From: Protonemura montana
Taxonomy: Eukaryota; Arthropoda; Insecta; Plecoptera; Nemouridae
DNA: 64,000 nucleotides
NCBI GenBank assembly: GCA_947568835.1
Contig: OX387607.1
Location: 8,689,201-8,753,200, forward strand
Direction: 5' to 3'
Part shown: one piece after another, positions 1 to 14,870 of the stretch
Layout of the letters: every line of letters begins with the position of its first letter
Numbering within the stretch: the first letter of the stretch is position 1
Made by a program: the position numbers and the translations under genes
The notes under the pieces: generated by a model
Told to the model about the DNA's origin: nothing
Databases searched by the model: none
What the model saw: the letters and a program-made list of their open reading frames with translations, nothing else

Positions 1-2232
1 ATCTTCGACCAGCGATTGTCCTTTGACCGTTGCTACCACGGTGAATCTTGCATGCCTTGCATTCACCGAAATACTCGCTGCTTGCTCGTTGCAGGGGGGT
101 AGCTATTTTTAAAACTTAAATTGTTGTGTGCATGGGCGGAATTTGGCGGGTTTACCTGCAAGCAGGCTTTTGCGCGGGTTTTTTTTTGGGTCATACCGTT
201 TCAGTTCAACTCCAATCAGTGATGGCATTTTCTTATGTTATTGCGGACATTTTAACGTACTTCCTGTGTAGTACGATGTAATTGTAATGATACGATGTAA
301 TGTTGCAGAGTTTAAACCGAAATAATGAAACGTACTCGTTGCTTCATTTGAATTTGTCTTACTCATTCAATGACTCTTTAATTATTTACCACGCTTCGCT
401 TATTTTTGAGCTAATTCACCATCTGTCACAATTTGACAAAATATTCAATTTTGTACACTTAATATATGTGTGTGTACATATCCGATATGATGAGTGTATT
501 CAGTAAAATGCTTAAAACGATCTCTAAAAGCGTCCGTGCATAATCGACTGAGTCATCTAATTAGCCAATAAATGAAACGAATTTCGCAAGTAATTTCGAC
601 TCTCCACTTTTCAGTCGGTCTAATTGTGAAACGTTCGACCGTTCCAATTGCGAATCGGTTTGTCTAGTTTCAAGAGTCGATTCTCGACGTCAGATCCATA
701 GAATTTTCGCGTGATCTTGCCATTTCAAACACGTTTTGGGCGCCTCTTTTACTATACCGCTTTTCCTCAAAGAATTGAGCGTTTCCGTAACTATCACAAA
801 AACCTTTAAAAGATAAAAACTCGACAATTCCTCTGCGATATTCAAAAATAATTTTCCGCACCCGACGCCATAAAACTTAAATCCCTGTATCCATGTTATT
901 AGCAAAGAATAGCCCCACTTAGCCACAGCGCTCTCCCCTTACAAAGAAAAATTGAAACCAGCACCGAACTCCACCGTTCCCTATTCCAAGCAGCTTCTTC
1001 CAGACCCTTATATATCTTTGATTGGCTCCGAGCGCGAGCGTACTCCCAGTACTTCTAAATGTGGATGTTTTCACAACAGACAGCTACACGTCTCTGTTTT
1101 ACACTTCCATCCGACGATTGAGTCTGTCTTTGTTTAATGTCCCTATACTTACTAATAACGGGGGGGGCCTCTTATTGATCTTACAAGCTCACTGCCGGAC
1201 CGATTGGTTTATCAACCGAGCGAGATAGACAGATGCCAATTAATGTAAGAGAGATAGAGAGCACGCTACATTGAGAGGGAGAATATCGGCGATGACGTCA
1301 TACTAATTAAGACGACGCTATGATCAATCAATCCTCTCTCGACAAGCCGCAGAATTTATCCGCCTCTCTTTTGCTGTACGCGATAATTATCTTACTCACT
1401 TTCTCTGTTCCTCCTTCTCGCGCGGTTGTCAGTGGCACTCTCTCTTTCAACGCCATTGCGGTTTACTCTAGTCAGAGGTTTTCGTGTTTAACGAAGTGGT
1501 GCGATTGTTTCACGACGGCGTCCGCGCGATCTCGTAAGTCTGATTTGCTCGGTAGCCGGTGGTAACATTCATCGTGATGTGAACGGCACAATTTTAAACT
1601 CTGGCTTCTTTTAAAGTTTGTGAAGGGTAATTCTCACCCAGCACGAGCCATCGTTCAACGAGCGTTTCACAGCGAAGACAGTAGCTATTTTGTACTGGAT
1701 CTTAAAGTTGACGTGTTCAGATCGCTAGCAACCTGCAATGTGCGGTCCTTTACACGATTTTCATAGCCGATCGACTTAAGATTCGAATAAATAATTGCGT
1801 TCCTGACTCTCGCCAAACACATCACCAAATACGTTAAAGACTTCTAAAAATCTAACTCCCGTGATTTCAAAATTCCGGCCGTCCTTTTTTTCGATTCCGC
1901 ATCGATGTCTTTATTTAAGCCGCCATGGCTTATCGCTCGGCGACATCTCGCCACTCCATTGTGATTTAACTCTAGACTGCGTTTATATATAAACCCTTTC
2001 GCTGTCTCTGTGGGTGCTGATCGAAAACAGTCCCGTATGCGTAGCGTCCAGGTTAAAGCAGCTAGATCCCAATTACCATAAAGTACAGAGTATTTAATCT
2101 GTATCGACTCTGTGCAGTAAAGAGCGTACCTCGATCGGAAGTCGCAAATCCGTCGGCATCGTCGTGTGTCCCTCGGATAACCGAGCTTGTACATTAGCGT
2201 CGACAGCGTCCTCGGTGGTGGGGCTGGGGATT

Positions 2233-2251
2233 GGGGGGGGGGGGGGGGGGG
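2233..2251 (+). repeat. G19 homopolymer
   Basis: Uninterrupted run of 19 G within a G-rich stretch. It explains the poly-Gly/poly-Pro open frames on both strands around 1.84-2.64 kb. Confidence 0.9.
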
Positions 2252-5200
2252 TCCCTTTCTATATGCTAGTCGCCGAAAAACACTGGTCGAACGTGAAAAC
2301 TCCATCGGCGTCGTCCATCCGCGACGAGAGGAAGCAATTACGTCTAGTTACCGCGTGGAATATGCTTGATAAATTATATAATACACTTCCAGTTCCATAT
2401 ACTTACTGTACTACCTGGGTACACATTAGTATGTACGCCTCCAAGGACGACTTGTTCGTTTTATATGGATGTGAATTTTTGCTGGTTGTGCTGCGCCCTA
2501 ACAAATTAATGTTGGTTCCTAATGGCAAATACTTTTACATTGTCTTGTTTGTTTTTTATTTACTAGAATATTTGAATTCTGTGAGTTTAATTGCACTAAT
2601 GTACATGAACATTGTCGAGTACTTCCAACTGTCCTAAAGCTGACAAGTCCCCCCCGCCATGTCTTCTCATTCTCAAAGATCGTTAGATTTTGAGAAAAGA
2701 ATTTAGCAAATTCTTGGTAACTGAAATTTGAGAAAATGATCGAATTCTCTCGGTGAGTAACTTTTTTTTAGTTAGGTCAAGGCCAAAATCACTGATGAGC
2801 TCGTTAGAGCAATCGAATGTCAATCGCCTGGGTATTTACATACCCGTCGATCGTAGGAACGAAGACATACGTCAAAAGCTTTGACCAAAAGTCTTGCAGT
2901 CATTCCGCGATACTCCCTTCCCTCCCCTTAATGCGGTCAGTGAATCGCGGGTGGCCACCCTCCCGATACAGGGGGTGGGGGGTCGGTCAGCCAGTTTGTG
3001 GGTGGTTTCGGGGGGGTGGGGAACTTCGCTGCGAGGGTCGAGGGCGTCCCGACGCATTCCGTGGCCGTACCGACGCCGCGGCGCCGCGATGGGACCAAGG
3101 GGTGGGCGTCGGGACGCATAGCATTATTCAGTTGATCGGGCGCGAGTCGGACTCTGTTTTGTCGCCTCGGCACCAAGACGTCTTGGGGACTGGACACGTG
3201 GTAACGAGTGGCACAGGTATTTGGGTCGTCAATGAGAAGACTGGGAGAGAGGTTGAGCGTTTGACCATTACATTTTTTTTTTTTTTATCAATTTGCTTCT
3301 TTGGGCTTCACGGTTTTTTGACTTGGTGCATCTCAACAATCTAGATCTGCTATTTACCACTAAATTCAGGAGAATTCCCATACTTTCTTATAAAAAAAAC
3401 ATTCCTTATAAATGACACACTTGTATTTCATTTATCGTTTTCCTATTCGTGTCCTATCAAACCTTTGTTTAAGGAAACTTGACATCTATTTCAAGCATTT
3501 CTAACGTCCGGCCCTGCACCGGAATTGGTTTTATTAGTAATACTTTTTTTAAATTTCTAACCAATGCACATAACCTATCGGACCTAGTTTTGTTTCTTTT
3601 CCGGCGCGTAGGATGTGCATGGGGTCAATCATTCATTATCTGCAGCGAAATTAATTTCCTGCTACTTAATTATCGTTTCCATTCGAGACGGCCTAGAATT
3701 ATCCTATCGTTTTCTTGTCTCCGCACTAGCCGAGAACATGCTTTCAATATTCAAGTTGAGATTGTCGTACACATCTGTGGAATGGAACTGAATAGAAAAT
3801 CCGCCGAGGCCCTGTATTACAATATTGTTTAACTCGGTGTTAGGCTCTTAACTCACAGAAACTGCTGACTTTCTCTGTCTGTGATTGATAGTTGTTTGAA
3901 AATAAATGTAACCCTTACTTTATCTAGTAATCAAGAAAAACACCATGAAATCGTTCACTTTGGACGAAAATCAAAGAAAAAACTAGGTTTTATCTGAAGT
4001 TATTTCTATAATAACACCGATTAAACTTTTTTTTATAAAAAAAAAAAAAATAAGTGACAGCCAATGATTCCTGTTATAACGTATTTTACAGACACCCTCA
4101 GCTATGTACCTTCCCAGTGACAACGACCTGATTCCATCAGCGTCATTAAAAAAAGCGAACTCCTCCAAACGACATTATACACATTAAGGGCTTGCGAAGG
4201 GCCCAAGTAATCGAGATCAATCGGTCCATTGTCGGCCTTTGTTCTGCCTCGCGAATCATAGGTGCTTCTGCGCCAAGTGTTGGCTAACCACGTGACAGCC
4301 TCGGTAACACCGAAGGGTCCTCGGTTCGAACTTCCGGTACACCAACCTGTGGGCAATGTGCGCGAGTCCTGCAGGATTCAGGGTCAAGGATTTGCGACTC
4401 TTAAACGGTGACATTCTGATGATGATAGAGTCCTTTTTGAAATGGATTCTTGTGTATTTCATGATTGCTATTATAAAACTAGAAATCGGGTTTTTAGCAT
4501 GTCAATTAGCGTGATTTCGAATTATTTTTACGGTGTATGGGGTACATCTTATTCGTGTGATTTTCAAACTCATTACGGCATGTATAAAAATTAAATAGAT
4601 CAGTCCAAACGACGCCAAAACAGCGACACCAATTGAATTTGCCATCCATTATGTCGATATGGTTTTAATGAATGTCAATTGGTTATCCATGTAATGCAAG
4701 GAATTGCGTAATGCAGCCAGGAAATCCTGGAATAGGTTCCTAGTAACCAAGCCTACTTATCGGTCAATTGATGACAGTAATGACATCTATGTAATTGACA
4801 TACTGAATTTGCCCACGCTCCAAAAGTAGGCAGCGCAAATATCAGCAAGTGCATTTCGGTGACACTATTTTTCCTCTGTGGTCTTGAACAAATAATTCGA
4901 CGTCGTAACCCAGTTTAATGTTTGCCAGGAATAGACATGGCTCGGTTAATTATGTACGAGAAAAACATGCTTAAACATAATCAAAAGAAGTTTATATTAA
5001 ACCCTGATACACAAGAGAGAGAGGGAAGTCAGCATAGCTATATTAGTGTAAGACAGTCAGGGTTATATGTCACGCAACCTAGAGACAAAGACAGAGAACA
5101 TTGTTTGGGAAAGTGAGTCAGTCAGCATGCATAATGATTCAGAACAATTATTAAATAAGTCGCAACTATCGCGTGATATTTCGAAACTAATCGATATTAT

Positions 5201-7698
5201 ATCGATTCCGATGAAAGCCCGTACCCCTTGCTAGGTCCACACCACCCCCCGTAACGCCGACAATCAACCTAACCAGATCGCTAAGCTCCGACCTGCAAAC
5301 ATCGACGCACTCATTAACGCACCAAGAAGTCTCGGCAAAACCCACGCACTTTTGCATGTCTTAGTTTGACGCGGTTTTTTTTTAAAGATGTCTCTGTGCA
5401 AGACTTGGGCAAGAAACTGCAATGTTCGACCTTGATTTTTCATGGTCATTGGATTTGATGGATTTTCGCGAGCTTTGCTTGTAACAGGATGTCAAAAGTT
5501 GTTAAAATCTGCATAACTAGAATTAAGAAAACTTTTAACAGTTTCGACTTCCCAGATATTCTTCTATAATAGTTAGTGAGGAATCACAATAATACGAAAT
5601 TCACAAGCGTCTTTCATTGACATCTGTTTACAATAATTTAAATTGTGTTCCACCCCTCTCAAGTTCCAACCGATAAATATCCTCTTGCCATAAGAAAAAA
5701 AAAACAGGTGCTACACAACCATATGCCTAGCACCTGTAATCTCCCCGATTTCATTGTACATAAGAATAATGCTTAGGGACTGCAATAGTCAAGGCACAAA
5801 TTTCAATAGTCGTTATCGACGAGCTGTCAGTCACCTTTTCCCCGCGGGTGAAACTTGATTGTAACCCAATCAATAAACCGATGTCGCGATTGCCGGGACC
5901 GATCAATTGAATGGAAGTGTGCCTGTCGTCTGGTGCATTTGAGAGTGAGTCATGGGGTGACCCTTGCAGTCAGTCGGCTATTCGTGGACCAGTTAGCTCA
6001 TCGCGGCCTTTCGTGGTGCTAAAGGTCAGTTTTGAGAATATTGAACGACTGGGATTGGTCAAATCGAGACTGAAGCGAAGCAAATTTTTGTCAAAGACTA
6101 GCGCCAAGCATGGGAAACGATACAAGTTTGCATTGTTTGTCCTTAAGTTCTTCTTAAATCAGTTTTGTAATATTGATAATTATTTAATTACCAACTCACT
6201 GACAGATTCGGCTGTTGAAAGATGACAATTCTCTGTCTACCAAGTCTCTCTTTATGCTGACGTACTCAGCGCTATCCTACGCCATCTGGTGGAAAGATTT
6301 CGGGACTTGAACCCTTCACTAATGATCAGTCGACCTCTCAATTTGGGTAAGATACCTCCAATTCGCTCAAAGTTTTTCTGTCAAATTCGTCTCTTTGAAG
6401 TTGCCCATCGGTTAGTCAGTCTCCTCAAAATTCAGAAATGTACAAGGCTAGAAAAGCTGGATTAATAGCAAATTTCTTAAATATCTTTCACAATTATCAA
6501 TACATTGAATTTTAATCATATTCCCAATTACATAAGCAATTTTCAAGAGTATAATCAAACGTTTCGATTGCGTTTGAGGCCCACGCTTGATCTCACTACG
6601 GAGCTGAATCACTGCCTCAACTTTGTTCACACGACGAATTCGGGATACTGGGCTCAGACAGGAGAACGTATGGCCGCCATATGTGTTGTCGAATAGCAAA
6701 CAGGTGGCCAACAGATGAGTCTGTCCCGCGGTCGTAGTCTTGCGTCGAGGTCTCCGCGCGGACCTGATCCTTTGTGTCCCTGTCTTAGAGAAGAGGGTGC
6801 AACAAGGGTCTGGTAGTTGACCGGGAGAGCTTTGGCTGCTGCGTTCTGGAAAATCACCGTTTCTCGATAAGTGTCCAGAAGGTTTCAACTACTTTCAATT
6901 AATATTTCGCTGGTGATTCTCAACGGCTATGCAGGGTGAATTGGAAAGAGGAATGCCGTTTCTGACAGCGTTTTGAAAATGTTTTTAGAATCTAATCCAC
7001 TAAAAATATTCCGCTGGTGTCATTATTGTTTTTCTGACGAACTCTAATTATAAAAGTGATTTTCTGTGCTATGCAAACACATTCGAGACTTAATTCCCAA
7101 CATCTTGAAGCGTATATGACGTCAACCTATCGCGGCGTGGGTGGAACTATCAATTCATAAACACTATTTGATCGCAAAGATCCACAAGATACGAGCTTCG
7201 AAGGTACAATCATTACCATCTGTATTACATGTGAACGCTACGATCATTGCTTGTTTAGTGTTTCATACATATCTGATTCGAACATCTTTCGGGTTTCATC
7301 CACACAGTATATGACAAATTCACGAGGAACCATTTTTTATTACATGCCCGCTATATTTTCACTAATTCTAGCTTCTAACACTTCCGGCACTTCGGTGTGT
7401 CCCAGGGCAGAAGTATTTGCCTTCGTTGCAACGGAGGGTTCTGTCGCTAGAGTTTGACAAGGATTGTCGTCTTTATTTCAGAAAATCTTAAATCTACGAC
7501 AACTCAAACTGGCACATGTGGACGTAATACTTTCAGCATGAAAATTACCCCCTCCCAAAATGCTATTCAGAACATGAAATCAACTCAAATTAGCCCGCCT
7601 CTTCTGTATGACAGCCAAACAAAAAAGAGATAGTGACTTATTTCATTTTCTCAAGATCGTCGCGCTGTGAATCTTCCTTCTGCTCCATTTCCTCGCCG

Positions 7699-7725
7699 CC
7701 CCCCCCCCCCCCCCCCCCCCCCCCC
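7699..7725 (+). repeat. C27 homopolymer
   Basis: The longest homopolymer in the window: 27 C after cctcgccg. Length may be uncertain because of sequencing error. Confidence 0.85.
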
Positions 7726-10039
7726 ACCCTCCCAACCCTCCGCCTCGTCTTGAATCTGTGCAGCACCGACCCGATGTTTAACTGCAGTCAATAACCATTA
7801 TTTGCCTTATTTCGAATACAATTGCTAGTGCTGAGCAAATGTATTCAGATAATTGATCTTCAGGGAGCGCTGATCCCCGCTTACAATTAAGCGCCATCCG
7901 CGTCAGCAGCACTAGCGCTACTGCCGTAACGCACGAGCGGCGTGCGCTCCAACTAAAATTAAACCATAAGCAAATCCCTCGCCTCTCATTTCGATAGATT
8001 GAAACAAAATGGCGCCGCAATGAGTGCGGGTTTCGGCGCTGAGTAAAATCAGCTCTGATTGCTTCGGTCGGTGCGTTCGACGACTTCCCCCCTCACTGTT
8101 ATTTTCAGTGGGTACTCTAATTAATCGGGCAGAATCTTGGCGAGAATTCGATGGCCGATGAGCGGCTGGTGAGATGGATCTGACAGAAGCAAGTCACTCG
8201 TAACGCCGACTAGTGATCATCTCTATTGTTTTGCTCTTCAAGGTCGGAGTAAAGTAACCCAGAGATGGCGGACACGGCAATAGGTACCTATACTACTTTG
8301 AAATCTCACGCGATCACTTTTAACTTGCTGTCTCAGGATCAGTCGAAGATTTCTCGGATTGTTACAGGTCTATGGTCTTATTCAATGCCAACCGTATCCT
8401 TGATGTCGTCATTCCGTGTTTCCCTAAGGTTTCCTTGTGTGAGTTCTGAGAAAAATGCATATATTTGGAACAATTTTATTGGACAATAGATTAATGAATA
8501 CAACTCATTAATCTATGACTTCCTTCACTCAATCTTTGCGTTGCCTAAGAGTAGGTACAAACCAGTAAATCTAAGGGCAATATTCATATTGCATTGTGTA
8601 TTTAATTCGAAAGGTGATAACTCCCTGCCACTGTATGGGTTAACCCAGCTACCTGTGGCTTGCTATAGTGACGTGTCACAGAAACAGCATACGCGGACCT
8701 TCATCGTCGACCACCGAAGTCTGAATTTCTGCCCTGTCATCGTTAACAAAAGCGCCATCCAGCTACCGCGATTATTTGATTCATTTGAGGGTGACCAACC
8801 GATGAAAAATAAATTTCACGAAAATGATGATTGGCACCAATCATCATCTCTACGCAATCATGCCAGCCATCAAGTGAGCCTAAATGAGAAGGAAGTCGAA
8901 CATTTGGCCTTTTTCAAGTGAACGCTATCTATAAGAATGTATAAATAAATGGCCTGTTGTTAAGTAGATGGAAACAAGTTGTTTCTCTCTCTCTATGATG
9001 TAGGGTGGTGGGGGTGGAGGAACGTGACGTCACTTCCTTGGTCCTCTGGCCTGTGACTAATTTTCCACGCTTGACCTGCGCCGTGGCCCTTCGATGGTCA
9101 GTGCCGTGGGACTCGGGCAGGGATTCAAAGTCTAAGTTTAAGGTTATGTCTCGCGACCACGTTGACATTCTAACAAGTTTACCACATGTTCATTTTTAGC
9201 GGTTGTTCTAATCCTGATAAAAGAATCTCCATGTAGGTAAATAGCTTGATACTTTTTGACCCATAAGCGTTTGACACAATGTCACCAGTTACGAAATCCA
9301 TATGTAAGAGAAAAACACAAGAACCATCGCTGGAAGCCGATAGAAATAGGCACGATCAAACGCCTACCTTCGAAAGAGTTGTCTCATAGTTGATAAGATA
9401 AGCTGATTTACGATCTTACCTGTAGTACTCGTGGCAAACGCCGCTGTAAAAATCTGGCGCCCCGACTGACTCTAGTTATTGTCACATTAATCTCTACGGC
9501 GCGCACTGGTTTATTGGCGGTATTAGCACCAGTCCGGGCAACTCCTAGTGTCCACAATGCTATCGTGGTCTCCCCTTTCCTCTGTTACAAGCAGGATGGG
9601 CTCTTACTAGTGATTATTATTTGTTATCACTTCAAATATTTAATATTCTTATATAGTGAATTATAAAATCTACATATAAATCATGTTGCCATGGTATAGG
9701 TATACGTGAATTTGTTGAAGATGAGAGGTATTCGTGTAGTTTTATTTTCTTGCCTTGTGTAAAGTCTTCGAGATTTTATGTATTTATGATGTAGGCCTAA
9801 CATCAATTTGTCTATCTTTTAATCCGGCGTTGTAAAGATAGGGGCGCCTCGTGCGGATAAAAGATGTTCCTTGTCCTTTTTGGTTTCGATTGTTTGCGAG
9901 TTAATATTGGATGGCAAGTTGGAAAACATGTGCTAGCTAAAGGAAACTATCAGGTGCAACGACTCTTTTTTTTTTTATTGAATTAAGAAGTGTTTGTAGA
10001 CTTTTAACGGGTTTGTTTCCTTCATCGTAAAATATGCAG

Positions 10040-10400
10040 TCTAGCCAGTGTGAGAAGATACCAGAACAAAGACTGTCCTCTAAAATAGCTACTAACTCAT
10101 GGAGTTGAGAGTTCAGTGGCAGTTCTGCAAAATAATTCCCAAGTTTGAAATAATCTGTGCAAAAATTCATATAATGGCTCAAAAACAAAACATAAGCAAC
10201 GACAACATGAGCTTAAAAACAAATTAAAATGGCAGACATCAACGGAGTTTATTTGCAGTGTTTTTTAAAACTACAGTTGGCCCACATGTCAACCCAAAAC
10301 GACCGGTGGCGCCTCTGCCGGAAAAATATGTTATCTCGCTGATCGGAGTATATATGGCTTTTATAATGGAGAACGTATAAAAATATGATACACCGCTTTT
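10040..10400 (+). repeat. Dispersed repeat family A, copy 1
   Basis: About 350 bp unit. It starts with a gagaagatacca / ctactaactca segment, has a TTGCAG-tttttaaaa stretch, and ends with a GC-rich core around 10276-10323 (gaccggtggcgcctctgccg). The core recurs almost exactly at 53.8 kb and in diverged form at 11.4 and 43.45 kb. I see no coding capacity and no clear terminal inverted repeats. Likely a non-autonomous mobile element. Confidence 0.8.
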
Positions 10401-11204
10401 TATTACTGGTGATATTACACAAAGCATCCAAAACAGTGTTTACTCCCTAATACCTGTGTTGTCACATGCGCAAATTTTATAATGCTAAAGAAATGCATAG
10501 GTGTATACAAGCAAAAAAAAAGGAAGCCTATTTCGATTAATCATTAATTTCTGAAACTGGCCAACTCTTCTGACCAGTCTTATACAAAAAAATCTAACCC
10601 CTTCCAACAACCACCCCTATACACAAACATCACGTCTCTTTCTAACCCACACTCTTATTTTAACCCTTACAACACCCCTGTGCGTGCAAGTTGTAACATG
10701 CAGATTTCCCCAACTCGACCACCCCACCTCCCCCCCGGCCCCCAACTGACCCACCCTGCTGTAGCGGACTAGTTTTTGTCTCCTCGCTACGATCTTGATC
10801 GGTCAGCAAATGCAGATGGTGCTATCGAACGATTAATAACTTCAGCCCCCTACCGCCCCCTCTTACCGCCTCCTAGCCACCCCCCATGCCACCCCCTGGC
10901 GAAGCGAGGGAGAGCGGTGCCTTGTTTTTATACTTGGCACGGCATGATTGATAATTTAGATCGTGCGCAAATTCTGAAGACATTCGAAGCAATCGACAAC
11001 TCCGCCTAGCAGCATGGTACATTAGCAGTATAGCGCTCTGGCTTATAATTTGACTTGGAATTATTTATTTGTAATCTTTCCTACAAAAAAGAGGAGTAGA
11101 AAGTTTTATTAAAGGCAATTAATCGATTATGTAAATCTATGTTCTGTGAACATTGCGCCTGGTAATCATATTTGTACATATAGTGAGTTACTTACAGTTG
11201 CTTA

Positions 11205-11500
11205 CAGTGTCAAGCAGATATCAGTCCAGCATTGCTACCAACTCATAAATTAATTTTCAGTTACGTTTTCAGTGGCAGGATTTAAAACAACTTCTTAAAT
11301 TCGCAAAATAGTTTCAAAGATTCTTATAATAGCTCAAAAAACAACATATTCGCACGCTTTTAAGCCAAAGGAAAATGTCGGAAATCAGCGGTGGCGATTT
11401 GCAGTTTAAAAAAAAATGACAGTTTGTCAGCATGTCAGCCTAAAGCGACCAGTAGCGCCCCTAACGGAAAAGTATGTTTTCTCCGCTGAACTGAGCAGAA
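11205..11500 (+). repeat. Dispersed repeat family A, copy 2 (diverged)
   Basis: Same order of blocks as copy 1: agatatcagt / ctaccaactca, a TTGCAG stretch, cagcatgtcagcc, then gaccagtagcgcccctaacgg. The open frame over its 3' end is a by-product of the repeat. Confidence 0.75.
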
Positions 11501-14500
11501 TTCGAACGACGCTCTCCGTTGCTACTGTTAAATTCGAAACTAATTACGAAACGATACTGTCGAGTAATAAAAAAGAATTTGAGTTAAAACGCATTGACAC
11601 AAGAAATTACCTCGGAAGTCGGTGAAATCATGGGTAAACCGCGTCCCCCCCGTCCCCCCGCAACTTTTTTTACGAGCCGCGTTAAAGTTTTGCTCACGGT
11701 AAACCCTAAACGCGCGCGAAGAGGTGTTTTATGATTCAATTTCCGAAGTCTGCCGTAAATAAAAACGCACGAGGGTTGCGTTCTTTTAACTTGTTTAGGT
11801 CATATGTGCATTCAAATTCGATGCTGGTTTCCGAGTTTTTCTGTTATCTTTGAATTTTTTAAAAATAACATTGCCCCTTCGTGCGCCCGTACGTTTAATT
11901 TTTAAAACTTTATAATTCCAAAACCATTACTTAACCTCCAACAGAAAAAAAACTCACACAGAGAGAGCGTCACATACAATCATAATTGATTCATACATAG
12001 GTAAGACAAAGAAAATTCATTGGACGAAAACCAAAATGTGCGTTCCACATACACTTTCCAATGCGTATACACGCTTTACGCATAACGCACCCTATAAACC
12101 GCCTGCTTGAGAACTCACGCTTTGCCATGGTTACAGCATGCAGATGATTCCAATCAATCTCTTGCTAATCCCCCCCAACCCACCCCTTTCCACCCCAATC
12201 AAGCGTCCCAGCAACTCCCTCCCTTCCCACTACCCTCTGCAATGTTGCTTGCTCTTGTCTCCGAGATGATCGATGGTCACGCAAAGCAATCGCCTTCCGA
12301 TCCCTGATCGAAATCGATATCACCAAACGAACTGGCTCAACCACCCATGCTTTAATGCCGGCGAAAAATGATTTCCTATCCCTATCGCTTCATCTCCCTT
12401 ACAGATATTCACCTTGCTTATTATTCATGCCTTCTTTTATCGCTTTTAACGGGTCTATTGGTTATTCTGAAACACAAACCCTACACAAACAGAACACTAG
12501 AAACATAAGTCAAAAGTCGCTTTCTTTACAAATCTTTTTCTTATCCAATGTGAAGGTGATATGACTCACTCAAACGGCTTCAAAGGCTTTCTTTCGCTAC
12601 CCTCTTCACAAACATCAGTTAAGAAAGTGCGCGCGTGCCATCATAACCTCTTCACCTCAACATCTTGACCACGCTCAAGAAGCGACCACTCAACCACCAA
12701 GTCCACGACGCGAGCTCGCGTCTTAACACACAGACGTCTCAATAATTACACCAGCCCGGTAACCATGTTCAATTAACGACGACTATCCCTTCGTATTTAG
12801 GTTTAATTTCAACCCTCTCCTTCCTTCTCTCAGCCCCCTCACCACCCCCCCCCCCCCCCCTCTTCACCCGCCATTCACCCACCAGCGTAGATCTATCTCG
12901 CTCTTTCTCCTGCTTATTTATTGGCTACGTCTCGTCCTTATTCATCTTTATTTGAGTATAATTATTGATTATCGACTATACGGACGGGATGTTGGGGGGG
13001 GGGGGTTGACGGGGAGAGGCGGCTTTCAGAGAGGTAGTGGGGTCCGGGGGGAAGGGGGGGGGATGGTGATTAAGCCCCTTGCTACTTCGCTACCCGTCTG
13101 ACAATTAGACAGCTACGCGTTAAGTCTCGCTATCGATTTATTTCCATCCATTTCCCGCACTCGCTCAGTGTACTTATATTACTACTGTATCCCCGTCTCA
13201 ACCTCTCCCCCCCAACCCCCCTCTAGCAGTCCCTAGCCCCCTTCCATTGGTTCGGTGCGCGGTACACAGCTCCGGTTCTCTTATCAACTCAATACACTGT
13301 CGTTGCGTTTGGATCGGACGCCTGCTGAAGCAGCAAGGTTATTATTGCACCGATATTTGTGCGGGTCGAGCGTCTTTGCTGGCGTCGGCGTCGACGTCGA
13401 CCACACGGCGTCTTTGTGGCGCCTGTCGAAGAACCCGAAGCGTTCGGCAGCTCGGGGTGAGGTGTGGTCAAGTCATTTAGTTGTCGTGCTTTTTTATTTG
13501 GCATGTTAAGTTTTACCACAAAAACGATTTTGTCAATCTCGTTTAAGGGTAATCTTTTAGTATTCAAGGTTAAAAGTAAGCTTTTTAATTTATTTTACGT
13601 CTCCTTTACAAAAAAAAAGATACGAAACGATCTGTAAATAATATCCCCTTGCCATCTAAAAAAATCCAAGTGATTTAATTTGGTAAACGGTGAGAAGATC
13701 GGTTTTTCCGGCTCCTTCGCGGTCCGCAGTTCGACTCCGACTCGCGCGCCTCGTCAAGATTTCTTTTCTCCCCCTCCCCACCCCAAAGCGCCGTCTTGCC
13801 GTTAATCCCCGCGTCGCTTCTAGGACTTCGCGGAAGTTTGTTTACGTTGAAGGGCTAAGAAGCGACGACATCCCCCTCTGTATCATCGCAACAAGACCCT
13901 ATTCCGCAGATCACCACGGTTATTATTTCGGTGTCGATATCCTTATGTATTGACAAGGCTAATACACAGGATACACGAATCTCAAATATTTCATAGCTCC
14001 AATGGGACTTTTTTCAGAGCTCATATTGTCAAAAAATATACATTTATCTTTGGAAGTATTTTCTAAAACGTCTACTAACGACTCTTTGTTCATAACGATG
14101 TCGTTTTCCTCCAGTGACGTCCGTAACAAAAGTTAATTTTCCATAAAAAGATTCAGATGAGAGTGTTCTGCTATTGGTCTACCTTATACACAGCCATGAA
14201 ACAAAAGTGCCACATTTTTTTCTCCGAGCCGAAGCCATCGACGCATCGCCGGGCTGACCGCCCTGTTAGGGGCACAATAAAGGACCGGGCCCCGACTCCC
14301 TTGTGTCCAGAGACCGCGGTTAGATGGCTCCGAGCGACGCCGCCGATAAAAACTGCCCGCGCTACGCCGATATCAGTTCTTTTAATTTAAGGACGCTCTT
14401 TTTTTGCTGCCTCATTCCACTTCCTACGCGCGCCGAGGCGAGCCACACGCGAATATTGACCATTTCAAGTTGGTACGAATAGCGCTTCATATCCGTCGCG

Positions 14501-14589
14501 ATATGAATTTGTTTTATATGCAAAATCTGGCATGGATAACATAATGGCGTTCTTAATGGGAGAGAAGAGGACGGGAGATACACGAGCCA

Positions 14590-14870
14590 ATATTAGGGAT
14601 GAGAGATAGGGAGAAAGAGAAAAGGAATAGAGAGAGGGAGAAAATGACAGATCCATCGAACAAAAAAACATGGAAAGAGAAGAACAAAAACACGAAGCAA
14701 AGGGTTTGTGTTCTAAGGGGATGCAAAGCCGGAGAGCGAGAGGGAGAGAGAGACCGCGGCAAACGGGGAGAGGAATATAGGGTAGTATATATGTGGGTGG
14801 GGATATATAGAGAAATGTGAGAGAACGTGAGGGAGAGAAGCCGTCGAGAAAGAGAGAGAGGGTGGTGGAT
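14590..14870 (+). repeat. Purine-rich (GA)n-like tract
   Basis: About 280 bp with strong purine bias on the + strand (gagag, ggagaaag units). The Arg/Glu-rich and Ser/Leu-rich open frames on either strand are products of this tract and not genes. It is followed by a C14 run at 14940-14953. Confidence 0.8.

Noticed and set aside
1844-2637. Long open frames of 153 and 157 codons on opposite strands
   Set aside because: They overlap across a G19 run, have poly-Pro/poly-Gly and no family motifs or splice context.
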